Source: Pyropia haitanensis (lineage: Eukaryota; Rhodophyta; Bangiophyceae; Bangiales; Bangiaceae). From it: a DNA stretch of 64,000 bases. The stretch lies in assembly GCA_008729055.1 (NCBI GenBank), contig SDUX01000002.1, positions 1,554,496 through 1,618,495 of the forward strand. Reading direction: 5' to 3'. Each line of letters begins with the position of its first letter. Position 1 is the stretch's first letter. A program made the position numbers and the translations under genes. Below are positions 54,125 through 64,000 of the stretch, piece after piece. Below the pieces are notes generated by a model. The model worked only from the letters and a program-made list of their open reading frames with translations. It did not search any database and was not told the origin of the DNA.

Positions 54125-55435
54125 TCACGTTCCCCGCCCGTCCTTCGCCCCCGTCCCGCTCTTTGCCTCCATACGACTGGCGTGGCGGCGGCGGAGCTCC
54201 AGTTGAACGTCCCGCGCCAAGCCGAGGACCCCCGCCGCCGCGGCACACGGGCGGCGGTCGGCGGACCACGCCCCCCCAAAGAGCCACGCGGCCGTGCGGG
54301 TGGCGCGCGTCGCGTCGCCCACCGCGGCCTTAATGAGCGTCCCGTCGGGGACGGCGCCCGCGGGGCAGACCGGCGACGCGGCGGGCCAGGTAAAGCCGCC
54401 CACCGCGATGCGCGTCACGTCGGGCAGGATGACCGTCGGCAGCGGCGGCAGGCGGGGGCCCGAGCCGGCGCTCACCAGGTGGGGGGGACCGCGGTCGGGG
54501 GCGGCAGCGGCGGCAGCCTCGGCGGCGGCGACCGCGAGGAGTAGCCGCGGCACCGCAAACGCGGCCTCGACTACCCCCTGCACCACCTCCACCGCCGACT
54601 GGGGGTGGGGGGCAGGCGGGTGGCGCCCGTTGGGGTTTTCGCGCGCCGCGGCGGCCGCCTCTTGCCGCCGGGCGGCCACGACGGCGGCCGCCCACCGCCG
54701 CTGGATGGCGAGCCCCCGCTTGGCCTTGGCGGGCCTTCCGGCCACCACCGCCGCCGCGAGCGTGCCGGGTGTCGCCGCCGACGCAGCGACGACCCCAGCA
54801 GGCACGCCCGCCCCCCGCGTGACGCGGCGGTACACCGCGTTGGCGGTGGCGAGCGCGAGCGCCGGCGACGGCGGCGCGAGCGCAGCCGCCGCCGCGGCGG
54901 TCGCGTTGGCCGCGTCGAGCAGCGCCGCGATGCCCCGCACGTCCGCGGCGGTCCACCCGGGGCGCCCAAACTCGCGCGCCGCCCACCCGCGGCGGGCGGC
55001 GCGCGTCGGCTCCCGCGCGGCGAGCATGGGCATAATCCACCCGTCCGCGGCCGAGTAGCCCCGCGTGAGGGGGTAGAACCACGCGGCGTGGCGGGGGAGG
55101 GCGTCGATGCAGCCGCCAGAGGGGGGGAGGACGGCGGCGCCGCCGTCGCCGCCGCCGCGTCGGCGGCGGCCGGGGCGGTGGCGGGCGCACGGCGGGAAGT
55201 CGCCCAGCCGCCGCGCGCTGGCCTTGGCGAGCGCCTGCGCAATGGCGCTGGGCGTCTGGACGGTCAGGATGGTGCGCGTCCACCGACCCGCAACCTCAGT
55301 GGTGACCGTGTACGGGCACCGCCGGCCGTGAGGGGGGGGGGCGGCGGCGGCCGCCACCACCGCCACCGTCCCCGGGGTAGAGACAACCACGACCGCCGCC
55401 GCAACGACGGCAGCGGCTGCTCGTGACCACCCCAT
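54125..55435 (-). CDS. Secreted protein of unknown function
   Basis: This gives 436 residues in one frame. The ATG at 55435 begins MGWSRAAAAVVAAAVVVV and continues to AVVAAAAAPPPHG, a signal peptide. The mature part has ordinary composition: CPYTVTTEVAGRWTRTILTV, SAIAQALAKASARRLGDFPP, GCIDALPRHAAWFYPLTRGY, ADGWIMPMLAAREPTRAARR, AAREFGRPGWTAADVRGIAA, and towards the end PTVILPDVTRIAVGGFTWP. There are few Cys, unlike the protein at 12534, and no second hydrophobic segment. I do not recognise a family. A conserved start-Cys and Trp-rich patch could be a carbohydrate-binding or wall-associated module, but that is a guess. Confidence 0.65.
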   Translation of the reverse strand: MGWSRAAAAVVAAAVVVVSTPGTVAVVAAAAAPPPHGRRCPYTVTTEVAGRWTRTILTVQTPSAIAQALAKASARRLGDFPPCARHRPGRRRRGGGDGGAAVLPPSGGCIDALPRHAAWFYPLTRGYSAADGWIMPMLAAREPTRAARRGWAAREFGRPGWTAADVRGIAALLDAANATAAAAAALAPPSPALALATANAVYRRVTRGAGVPAGVVAASAATPGTLAAAVVAGRPAKAKRGLAIQRRWAAAVVAARRQEAAAAARENPNGRHPPAPHPQSAVEVVQGVVEAAFAVPRLLLAVAAAEAAAAAAPDRGPPHLVSAGSGPRLPPLPTVILPDVTRIAVGGFTWPAASPVCPAGAVPDGTLIKAAVGDATRATRTAAWLFGGAWSADRRPCAAAAGVLGLARDVQLELRRRHASRMEAKSGTGAKDGRGT

Positions 55436-57473
55436 GACGGGGGGCACCTGGTGGGGACAGGGAGGTGCCGACGCGACGAGCAGCGGCTGCGTGGTGCGCA
55501 ACGCCGGCAGGCTGGTGGCCGGGGGGGAGGGGGGTGCAGCTGGTGGCGTCCGCGGCGTCAACAGCGCGCCGCCACACTGCCGAGAGCGGCTCCCCCAGCC
55601 CGCGGCTGGACGCGACGTCCCGTGTCGCCACCACCCGCGTCCCTGCCCTCATGGGAGCCCGCTGTTTTATATCCCCCGCCAGCGCTCCCTCACCTCCATC
55701 TGATGAGGAGATGAAGGTAATGCGCCATGGAGGGGGGAGGGGGTGGGACGGGGAAAGTGCGGAGGAGGCGCCCGCCGTGGAGCGCTCTTCCACGCCCCAT
55801 GCTTCCCCAAGGGAGAGGTGCGCCAGGATTCACACTCGCTCGCAACGCCCCCCCCCCCCAGGCCGACACACGGCCGTCGCGCCACGAGCGGCGGCACGCG
55901 CGTCCGCTCCTGGTGGTGGCGGCGCGCACCCCTCCCCCCCCAGGTGGTGGTGGTGGTCACGGCGGAAGGAGAGGAGAGAGGGGTGGCGGGGGACAAAGGA
56001 GAATGGAGGGGGCGGGCGGCCTTGCCGCCGTTGCGTGGCGGGTGACGGACGAGCCCCGCCACCGCCACAACGGGTACGGCGGGCGCGGCGCGGGCCGGGA
56101 CGGCCGGCGGTGCTCCCCCGGCCGGCGGCGCCCGCCTCGGGGGCGGTGCCCGGCCACCCGACAGGGCCGGCCGGCCGCCGCGCCGTGGAACCCGGCGCTG
56201 CCCAGCCGGCGCTGCCCGGCCGGCCGCCCCATCCCCTTGCCAGGCCGCCGCCACCGGCGTGGGCGGCCGGCCGTCCGCCGCCAACCGCGGCCGGCCCACC
56301 CGCCCCCCCTGCGCGGCAGCATCTGCCCGCCACGTCGGTGTGGGCGGTTGAGAGAGCGGGGCGGGCACGCGGCGGGTCGGCGGGATGCTGGCGACACCCC
56401 CGGCCGCCACCCGCGCGCCACCGCCAGGGGGGAGACCCGCATGCCACCAAGCCGCGCGCCGCAGCAGCACCCAGCAACAGCGTCATGGCGGCGGGCGCGA
56501 CCACGGGTGCCCGCCCGCCTCCCCCGCTGCCACCAGAGGCGGTACCCTGGACCGGCGCTGGCCGCGGGGCGGTGCCGGGCTCGGGCTCCTTGTGGCGGCC
56601 GCGCGGCAACGTACCGCGCGCGCCCCGCGTCCCGTGCACGGACGATCCACCGCGGGGGCTGCCGCGGTGCGTACCAATCTGGGCGACGGAGCCACGCACG
56701 GAGACAACAGGAGCAGTCGCGGTCGCGACGCGCAACAGGGGCGGGGGGGAGCAGCAAACGAAGGGAGCGATGCGCCAGACCGTAGTGGAGCGAGGGCGGT
56801 GGAGGGTGGGCGCGCCGCGGCGGCACGCCACCACCACGACGGGTCGCACCCGCCGGCGCCCGATTTGGCTCGGCCTCCACTACCGGGTCGGCCGCCGGCG
56901 GCCGCCACGGCGTCGCCGCGGCGCCCGTGGGGTTCGCAGCGGGGCGGCGCGTCGGTGGACGGGAGAGCGCGCGTGCGCGCGTCGCGGCGGCCGGCAGCGA
57001 CGCGCGCGGCGCGGCGGGCGGCGACCAAGCACCCGCGTTTTCGAGTGACGCGGCGAAATTTTGGAATTGGGGTGGCCGCGCGTGCTGACCGTTGCGCCGC
57101 GCGGCGGACGGGATTGGGTGGGCGGCGTGCCCACGTGGCTGCTGCGCTCTCCGAAAGAGCAAAGAGGCGCGTCGTTGACACGGCCGGAAAAGGGGGAAAA
57201 AAGTGGTGATCAACGTCGGCCCATCGTCTGGGCGCGGCGATGCGGGCGGCCGCGTCCGCGCCCGTCGCGCCCTGTGCTGCGCGCGGCGCGCGCCGCGGCG
57301 GCCGCGCCCGTCACCGCGGCAGCCGCTGCCGGTTGCGGGCGGCCGACGCGGCGGCCGCCGCCGCCGTGCCGCCGCCGCTGCGCGCCACCGCGGCGGCGAG
57401 CCACCCCCGTTTTGTTTCGTCTCCCCCGTTCCCCCCCCCGCCCTCCCCCCGTCGCCCTGCGCTGCCGCCCGCC
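55436..57473. other. Intergenic between divergent genes
   Basis: Promoters of the secreted protein gene (minus) and of PCID2 (plus). Long open frames on both strands are Arg/Pro/Gly-rich with no domain. No supported gene. Confidence 0.45.
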
Positions 57474-57669
57474 ATGGGCGACCTGCAGCGCTACTGCGAC
57501 GCGCTCGTCGCGGCCGCCGCCGGCCACGACGGCGCCACGCTCGCGGCGCTGCTGTCCATGGACGCGCCCGCCGCGGCGCGGGCGGCGGCCGACTACCTCG
57601 GCCGCGGCGGGCCGTCGGCGCACGCGCTGTCGGCCAACCTGGCGGCCGCGGCGTGGCCCCGCGGCGGCA

Positions 57670-57733
<64 letters not shown>

Positions 57734-58042
57734 CGGCGCGCCCGCCCCCCCCTATGGGCGGCTCCCCGCGGCGTGGCAGGCGGGCCTCGCCAGCCTCGTC
57801 GAGCACCGGCTGCTGGCGTCGGCGGCGCTCGCCGCCCGGTCGTGGCAGGACGTGTTTGTGCACCTCGCCGCGGCGCTCGGCGCCTTCCAGTCGGTCGTCC
57901 GCGCCGACGGCCGGTGGGTCGTGGCCGCCCTCCTCCGCCTGTCCACCGACGTGCGGGTGGTGGCCAAGCAGGCCGACGTGGCGGCCGCCGCGGCGGAGCG
58001 GGAGGCGGCCGCCGCGGCGGCGGTGGGGCGGCCGCCGCCGCC

Positions 58043-58095
<53 letters not shown>

Positions 58096-59018
58096 ACGCC
58101 GACGCCGACGCGCCGCCGCCGCTGCCGCCGCGGGCGCTCGAGGCGGCCGAGCGGGTCATCAAAAAGGGCTTTACGCTCGCCATCAATGACCGCGGGGAGG
58201 TTGGGGACACGAAAAAGTGGGCGGCGCTCGGCCTGGTCAACCAGCTCTTCCGCTGCTACTTTTCGCTCAACCAGCTGCGGCTGTGCCGGAACCTCATCCG
58301 CGCCGTCGAGGCGGCGTCCTTCCTCCCCTTTGAGCGGTTCCCCGCGCCCCACCGGGTCACGTACAAGTACTACACCGGCCGCCTGTCGCTGTACGAGGAG
58401 CAGTACGCCGCCGCCGCGGCGGCGCTGTCGTACGCGCTGACGCGGCTGCCCGCGGCGCCGCCGCCGCCCGCCGCCGCCGCCGCCGACCGGTACGCGCGCC
58501 ACCGGCGGGCGGTGCTGCTGTACCTCGTGCCCGCGCGGCTGCTGCTCGGCGTCGCGCCGTCGCGGGCGCTGCTCGCCCGCCACGACCTGGCCGACACGTA
58601 CGGCGGGATTGTGCGGGGCGTGACGACGGGCGACATGGCCGCCTACGCCGCCGCGCTGGGCCGCCACGAGGGCCTCTTCCTCCGCCGCGCGCTCTTCCTC
58701 GTCCTCGACAAGCTCCGCACGCTCGTCTACCGGTCGCTCCTGCGGGCGGTGCAGGCCGCGCTCGGCGGCAAGACCCGCCTGCGGGTGGGGCTGTGGGCCG
58801 CGGCCATGGGCAGCGCCGCGGGGGCGGGGGGGGGTGCGGAGGGGGCGGTGGACCTCGTCGAGGCCGAGTGTGTGGCGGCCAACCTCATCGCCCTCGGGCT
58901 GGTCAAGGGCTACATCGCCCACAAGGCGGGGTACATTGTGCTGTCCAACACCCTCGCCTTCCCGCCCGTGGCGGCGGTGATGGAGCGGCGGCGGCTGGCG
59001 GCTGGACGGGAGGGGTAG
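57474..59018 (+). CDS. PCID2: PCID2/Thp1-like PCI-domain protein of the TREX-2 mRNA export complex
   Basis: This is a 514-residue single-exon frame. PCID2 (yeast Thp1) scaffolds TREX-2, which couples transcription to nuclear mRNA export. N-terminal MGDLQRYCDALVAAAAGHDG is followed by a poly-Gly insert (residues of about 62-87) and WQAGLASLVEHRLLASAALA. The diagnostic middle reads NDRGEVGDTKKWAALGLVN, QLFRCYFSLNQLRLCRNLI and VTYKYYTGRLSLYEEQYAAA. Then come LYLVPARLLLGVAPS and the PCI winged-helix end FLVLDKLRTLVYRSLLRAV, with VAANLIALGLVKGYIAHKAG and YIVLSNTLAFPP. Human PCID2 is about 399 residues; the excess is poly-Gly and poly-Ala. The ATG at 57474 (GCCATGG context) starts exactly at the conserved N-terminus, so I prefer it over the open frame upstream. 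No frame break is needed. Confidence 0.88.
57662..57738 (+). repeat. (GGC)n array inside PCID2
   Basis: About 25 GGC/GGT triplets, interrupted by one AGC near the start. It encodes poly-Gly in PCID2. Its purity makes the copy number likely to vary between individuals. Confidence 0.9.
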
Positions 59019-59320
59019 CGGCGCGTTGCCAACCGGCAGCTGAGGGGGATGGACCGGAGAGGAGAGCAGAGAGAGGGGGAAACAGGCGGAGCAGAGAGCC
59101 GTTGGCATGGGGAGTCTGCGTCGTTTTGTTCGTGTACATGGGAGGCTCTGGACCACCTTGGCCAGCGCTCACGACCAGTGTGCGGCTCACTATCCTACAC
59201 GGGCCCCACCCGTCTGCAGTCCGCAACGACATCATCCAGGTGGGCGCCCACCACAAGGAAACGCCCGGCTCCGCGGCCGGCCCCCCCCCCAAAAACGCCC
59301 CACCACGCCTCCCCCGCCCG
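59019..59320. other. Short spacer between convergent PCID2 and Smr genes
   Basis: 302 bp holding both 3' UTRs. No gene seen. Confidence 0.5.
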
Positions 59321-60747
59321 TCACCGCCGGCGCCGCAAATAAAACACGCGCACCCCCCCCACGTCCCCATTCACGTCGAGCACCTCGACAAACGGCACGC
59401 CCGTTGCGCGCAGCTGCCGGCACACGGCCGGCAGCAGGCGGGCCCCCCCCCCCCCCGAGTGGTGCCCCGCGCCCGTCAGCACCTTGACCGACGTGCCCGC
59501 CGGGTCGGCCCCCCGCGTCGCCGCCGCCGCGGCGAGGACGGCCAGGACCACCCGCAGCCGGTCGAGCGCCTCGGCCACGGTCAGGCCGTGGAGGTCCACC
59601 GCCCGCCCGCCCGGCGGGTTGTGGCCCGCCCACGCGGCGGCCGCGGCGCGGCCGTGCGCGGCCCGCACCGCCGCGTGCAGCGCGTGCGCCTCGGCCGACA
59701 GGCGCTTGGCCGCGCGCCCGTCGCCGCGGCGCGCCGCCGCGAGCGCCGCCTCAAACAGCCGGTTCCGCGGCCGCGCGTGCGCGGCCGCGTCGGCGCGCGC
59801 CGCCGCCACCGCGCGGGTCGTCGCTGACGAGGGGGGGGGGGGTGGCGGCCCGACGCCGCCGCCGCCGCCACCGCCACCGCCACCGCCACCGCCGCCGCCG
59901 CCGCCGCCGCCATCGCCCCCGTCGAGGCAGAGGCCCGCCAGGACGGCAACGACCTCGTCCGCCACCCGCGCCGCGCCCGTGTCGGCGGCGGCGGCCGCCC
60001 GCGCGGCCGCGGCGGCCGCCGCGTCGGCCGCACGGCGGCCCGCCGTCGCGGCGGCCGTCGCGGCGGCGCGCTGCGCGGCGGCGGCCGCCGCCGCGGCCGC
60101 CGCCTCGGCCGCCACCCGCTCGTCCCAGCCGCGCGGCTTTGGGTGGCGGCGGCGGAGGAGCGCCTCGGCGGCACCGCCGTGGCCGGCGGCGGCCGTCAGG
60201 GCGGCGTCGACCTCGCGGGCGGCCACCCACGGCACCGCCGCGGCCAGCTTGTCCGCCCGCAGCCGCGCGAGCAGCGGCGCGGCGGCGGCGGTGGCGGCCG
60301 CCTCGGCGGCGGGCGGCGGCGGCGCGGCGGCGGCGGCGGCGGCCAGCCGGGACGCGCGCCGCTGCTGCTGCTTCCCGCCACCAGCGGGCGCGCCGAGCGC
60401 CGGGAAGGCCGACGTCCACGCGCCGAGCGCGGCGTGGAACGCGTCAACGTCCACCGCCGGCGGCGGCTCCACCTCCCCGCGCGCCGCGGCGCCGCTGAGG
60501 CCGCCCGCGGCGCGGAGGTCGGCCAGGGACTGGGCGGCGGTGTGGGCGTCGGCGGCCGACGCGGCGAGCGTCGCGGCGAGCAGGTCCGCGTCGCACTCGG
60601 GGAAGAGGCGGGCCAGCGCCTGCAGGTCCGTCTCGTCCTCCTCGTCAGACGGCGCACCGGCGGCGGCAGACGCATCGGCAGGCCCGGCGGCGGTGGCGGC
60701 ACCCGCGTCGTCGGCGGGCGCAGCCGCGTCACCCACGGTCTGGTCGT

Positions 60748-60791
<44 letters not shown>

Positions 60792-60904
60792 TCGGGGTGG
60801 TCTGACCGCACGCCCGCAGCGTCAAACGATACCTGCCCCGACAGCAGGCGCATCAGGTCCTCCGTGTCGCCCGCCTCCACCGCCCGCTGCATGGCGGCCT
60901 CCAT
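59321..60904 (-). CDS. CUE, DUF1771 and Smr domain protein
   Basis: This gives 527 residues from the ATG at 60904. Residues 92-130 are a CUE ubiquitin-binding-like domain (LQALARLFPECDADLLAATL). Poly-Ala and poly-Gly segments follow. A DUF1771 helix pair at about 375-432 reads NRLFEAALAAARRGDGRAAK, then RLSAEAHALHAAVRAAHGRA. The Smr domain at 435-527 has the nuclease motifs VDLHGLTVAEALDRL and VLTGAGHHSGGG. DUF1771-Smr proteins such as yeast Cue2 and animal N4BP2 cut mRNA on stalled or collided ribosomes; CUE plus Smr suggests the same No-Go decay role here, as inference. A poly-Asp run follows a poly-Gly run at residues 39-54. It is convergent with PCID2, with 302 bp between the stops. Confidence 0.85.
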
Positions 60905-61436
60905 CGCGGCGGCCCCCCGCCCCCGCCCCCCCCCCCCCCCCCCCCCCCCGCCCACGCCGAGGGCGCACCAGCCGAGACGGGGGGGGCGGCGGCGACGGTC
61001 GCCGAGGCTCGAAAAAAAAAAAGTCGCTGCCAGGAGCGTGAAGAAAAAAAACGACAAGCAACGAACAGTGCGTAGAGCGGAACGCGGCGGGGGCACGTCC
61101 GTGGCGGCGGCAGGTCTGGTGGGGGAGGAAAACGGTGGGTGGGTGGGTGGCGCACGGGGGCGCGCGGGCGGCGGGGCGCGCCGGCGTAGACGGCCACGGC
61201 CAGCCGCGGTTTGTGGGGATCCAGCCGGCGAGAGCGGCGCGGTTTCTGGTCTGGGAATCCACCAAAAGAAGGAGTGAATGTAGACGTGGCACCCCGATGT
61301 CGCCACGATACCCGCACCGACACCACCCACAAGTGCTGCGACGACAGAGTACAGTGATTATTCGGTTATGTTCGGCTCGGTTATTGCCGATGCGGCGATG
61401 ACCGAGCCGAACATTCGCGCAAGGCTCATGCTTTGA
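60905..61436. other. Upstream flank of the Smr-domain gene
   Basis: Contains a long C run at about 60928-60950 and an A run at 61010-61022 next to the gene. The AT-richer 61330-61430 has inverted pieces of a GAGCCGAACAT sequence at about 61366 and 61399. No gene seen. Confidence 0.4.
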
Positions 61437-61988
61437 ATGTACCGCGCAAGACTTGATCACGTAAATGGTCATGGAAATGCAGTCGCTGCTATCCAAGTAC
61501 TGACGGATCGCCTATTCATTCGGCGGGCAAGCTGGGCTGCATCACTCCCCTGCGTCCCCGTCCCATCGTCACAGCGTTCATCCCCACGGATCGACGCCGA
61601 TTATTGCTATCTGGCAACTGCGCATGTAGTCCCTGCGTTTGACAACGCGCACACGGATGTATCTGATATGGTGGGTTTGCTGGCCAACACCTCACTTGAG
61701 GACGAGTTTGTTGGCGTGAGGGATGAAGACCGCGCACAGGCGGTTCGTCGCTGGCTGGCCGCCGAGGATGATGTGGGAGCTATGGATGGGACAGTGGACA
61801 TGGTTTTGAGTTGGCAAGACGACCGCGAATGGGCCGCGCACCTGTTTCTTTGGTCTTTGTCTGGCAGATCATGTCCAACAAGTGTCTCTGGTCCTCCTTC
61901 CCCAGACCCCTGCCGGTCTGACTTGGTTGACGCGGTGAAGCGTGCCCCCCCGGCGAAGGGCGAACGAAAGTCTTCCAACTGCATATGA
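61437..61988 (+). CDS. Hypothetical protein, uncertain
   Basis: A 183-codon frame of near-average base composition, unlike the GC-saturated genes around it. It includes balanced acidic stretches: DVSDMVGLLANTSLEDEFVG, VRDEDRAQAVRRWLAAEDD and VDMVLSWQDDREWAAHLFLW. There is no signal peptide or known domain. It could be a young or transferred gene, a fragment of a mobile element, or a chance frame. I cannot decide. Confidence 0.3.
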   Translation: MYRARLDHVNGHGNAVAAIQVLTDRLFIRRASWAASLPCVPVPSSQRSSPRIDADYCYLATAHVVPAFDNAHTDVSDMVGLLANTSLEDEFVGVRDEDRAQAVRRWLAAEDDVGAMDGTVDMVLSWQDDREWAAHLFLWSLSGRSCPTSVSGPPSPDPCRSDLVDAVKRAPPAKGERKSSNCI

Positions 61989-62737
61989 ACTACTGTATTT
62001 GTGTGTACCGTCGGACCGGAACAGTGCGGTACGTGGTACATGTGGCATGGAACAGGTGTAGGCTACTTCTTCGAATGACCCCCATATATAACCGCGTGCG
62101 CACTGTACGGACAGCCGAGGGGTCATCTCCCATTCCATTTGTCGGCCGAGCCACGCACGGTCGGCCGGCCACGCAGCCGCCAATGCTGTCTCGCGTGCGG
62201 GGGGGGGGCGCCACACGTAGCCGCCGCTCCGTTTCCAGCCGTGTGGTGCCACCCCGGTGCGGCCGCCCCGCCCGAGGCGGCGGCGTTGCGAGTCCCTGCC
62301 GGGCCACGCCCCGCCCCGCTCCCTCCCCTGCACCGCCGGGACGGCAAACAGCGGGCGGCGGCCGCTGGCCGGCGCCGCCGTGGCCGCTCAGCGCGTCCCC
62401 TCTGCTCCGTCGTGCCCTACACCTCCCCCCTCCCCCCCACCCCTCCCCCGCCTCGCAAAGGGGGGCACATTGCTCGTATGACCGTCTGTCGCCGCCGTGC
62501 CGCTCGCTCGCTCGCCCCACGTCGCCGCTGTCGTGCGTGACGCCCTTTCCGCCCCGCTTCCGCCCCTCCCCAACCCGCCGACGTGGCCCGTGCCCTCCCC
62601 TTCCCCCTCCTTTCCCCTCTGTAGCCCCCCCTTTCCCCCCCCTCGCTGCCCTCCCCCCCCCCCCCCCCCCACCCTCGCTTCCTCCGCCACTTCCCTCTCT
62701 TCTTTGTGTCGGCCGTCCCCCCCCGCCGGTCCCCGCC
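61989..62737. other. Upstream flank of the EB1-like gene
   Basis: Changes at about 62180 from ordinary composition to C-rich DNA that runs into the EB1-like start. Presumed promoter. No gene seen. Confidence 0.4.
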
Positions 62738-63392
62738 ATGTCCGTAGCACGCCCCCCCCCTGCCGCCGCGGCCACCCCCCCTCCCCCTCCCCCCCCCCCC
62801 CCAGCCGGGCGGCCACCCTCCGCTGGCTCAACCGGCAGCTCGCGACGACCCCTCGCCCCGGCGGCGGCCCGCCGCTGCCGCCCGCCGCCTCGGTCGAGGC
62901 GTGCCGCGACGGCGTGGCCGTCGCGGCGCTGCTGCACGCCCTCTCCCCGCCGCACCTGCCCGCGGCGGCCATCACCATCCCCGCGTCGACGGCGGGTGAC
63001 CGGGCGGCCAACTGGGGGGCGGTCGCCGCCGCGCTGCGGGCGCTGGGCGTGGAGCGGCGGCTCGAGGTGGGGCGCCTCGTCGGGGGGGGGTACGCCGACC
63101 TGCTCTGCCTGCTCCAGTGGCTCCACGCGTGGTGGGGGGGGGTCGCCGCCCGGGGGGGGGGGTCCCCACCGCCGCCGCCGCCGCCGCCGCCGCCCCCGCC
63201 GCCGCCGCCCCCGCCGCCGCCGCCGCATCCCCGCGGGGGGCCGTGGGGGGGGCGCCGGCCAGCTCCGGCCGCCGCCGCCGCCGCGCTCCCCGCCCGCGGC
63301 GTCGGCCATCCCGCGGCGGCTGCCAACGTCGGCGCCCACCTCGCCGCTGCCGCGGCGTCCCGGGCGGGCGGGCGGCGGCGGCGACGCGGCGT

Positions 63393-63437
<45 letters not shown>

Positions 63438-63870
63438 GCGCCGCCACCGCCGCCGCCCCCACCGCCGCGGACGTGTCGGCGCGCCTGGCCGCGGCGGCGG
63501 CGGCGGAGCGGCGCGCCGCGGCGCTCGCCGCGGAGCTGGCCGAGGAGGTTGCCGCCCGCCGTGCGGCGGCCGCGCAGGCCGCCCACTTTGGCGCCCGCGT
63601 CGCGGCGCTGCGGTCGGTGCTGGCGGCGGCGGGGGGGGACGCCCGCGCCGGCGGGCTTTACGCCGCCGTCGCCGCGGCGGTGGGGCTCGACGCGGACGAG
63701 GGGGGGGGGGGGGAGGGGGGGGGCGCTGCCCGGGGGGGGGGGGCGGGGGGGGGGGGGGCGACGACGCCCGCGCATCGCCCGTCGCGGCGGCCGCGTTTGA
63801 GGAGGGGGGGGAGGCGCCCGCGGCGGCGGCGGCGGCAGCGGCGGCGGCCGCCGCGCCCGTGTCTTCGTAG
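62738..63870 (+). CDS. EB1-like microtubule plus-end-binding protein, frame-broken
   Basis: EB1 proteins track growing microtubule ends through an N-terminal CH domain and dimerise through a C-terminal coiled coil with an EBH motif. The ATG at 62738 (MSVARPPP) sits in one frame. After the C14 run at 62789-62802 the CH domain is in the next frame: ATLRWLNRQL, VEACRDGVAVAALLHALSPP, NWGAVAAALRALGVERRLEV, then GRLVGGGYADLLCLLQWLHA. After the G runs at 63134-63162 the coiled coil AERRAAALAAELAEEVAARR leads to HFGARVAALRSVLAAAGG and LYAAVAAAVGLD, in a third position. G runs near 63700-63760 precede the acidic end EEGGEAPAA and the stop at 63870. Domain order is right; the frame breaks all fall on homopolymers. 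No intron signal explains them. Red algae lack centrioles but keep cytoplasmic microtubules in mitosis. Confidence 0.65.
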
Positions 63871-64000
63871 CAGGCGGTGGACGGCGGCGGTGGGGTCGGT
63901 GGCGGGGGGAGCACAGGGGGTGCGTGGCCGAGGCGTGGGTGTGGCGCGTGGCGGGCGGCTGCCGGCGGGTGCTGGTTTGGGCGGCCTCGTAGCGATGCAA
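63871..64000. other. Window end, 3' flank of the EB1-like gene
   Basis: 130 bases of G-rich sequence after the stop. Nothing identifiable. Confidence 0.4.

Noticed and set aside
57210..59156. 648-codon frame antisense to PCID2
   Set aside because: It is the shadow of PCID2: Arg/Gly/Val-rich with no domain, while the plus frame carries the PCI motifs.

Overview
This is nuclear DNA of a eukaryote with extreme GC content, most likely a bangiophyte red alga of the Porphyra/Pyropia type. The case is cumulative. Genes are short and have at most two introns of about 170-315 bp with GTACGT-like donors and CACAG-like acceptors. GC-rich low-complexity DNA fills both spacers and proteins. One gene has a plastid-transit-like N-terminus with the early Phe typical of rhodophytes, and another encodes a divergent phycobiliprotein. 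Sequence alone cannot fix the genus.

Layout. 0.5-2.6 kb: a plastid YceD/DUF177 protein (+) and a two-exon phycobiliprotein-like gene (-) that lacks the chromophore cysteine. 4-12 kb: a very GC-rich block holding a SAGA subunit SPT3 homologue (-) inflated by Gly/Ala/Pro tracts. 12.5-13.6 kb: a secreted Cys-rich protein with a Lys/Pro/Gly repeat tail. 13.6-18.2 kb: no confident gene, only repeats and eroded coding traces. 18.2-21.2 kb: an N-terminal protein methyltransferase and a BtuF/FecB-like substrate-binding protein. 23-25.6 kb: a single-pass surface protein and a small conserved protein. 26.3-30.4 kb: two neighbouring PLP aminotransferases, ornithine aminotransferase and phosphoserine aminotransferase. 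32.2-34.0 and 51.4-53.2 kb: two ALDH22-like paralogues in opposite orientation. 35.4-38.6 kb: a U1A/U2B''-type spliceosomal protein with a duplicated 5' end, and ELOF1. 39.5-42.3 kb: COQ6 and the complex III subunit QCR9. 44.3-46.7 kb: a three-exon Pro-rich surface protein. 48.3-49.0 kb: a WBP2-like GRAM protein. 54.1-55.4 kb: a secreted unknown. 57.5-60.9 kb: PCID2 and a CUE/DUF1771/Smr protein, convergent. 62.7-63.9 kb: an EB1-like microtubule plus-end protein.

The genes are mostly unlinked housekeeping functions: transcription (SPT3, ELOF1), mRNA processing and export (U1A/U2B'', PCID2), mitochondrial respiration (COQ6, QCR9), amino-acid metabolism (OAT, PSAT) and cell-surface or matrix proteins. 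Five conserved genes (SPT3, U1A/U2B'', COQ6, WBP2-like, EB1) are intact at the domain level but change reading frame at long G or C runs. I read that mainly as homopolymer-length error in the assembly. No rRNA, convincing tRNA, CRISPR array or intact transposon was found.
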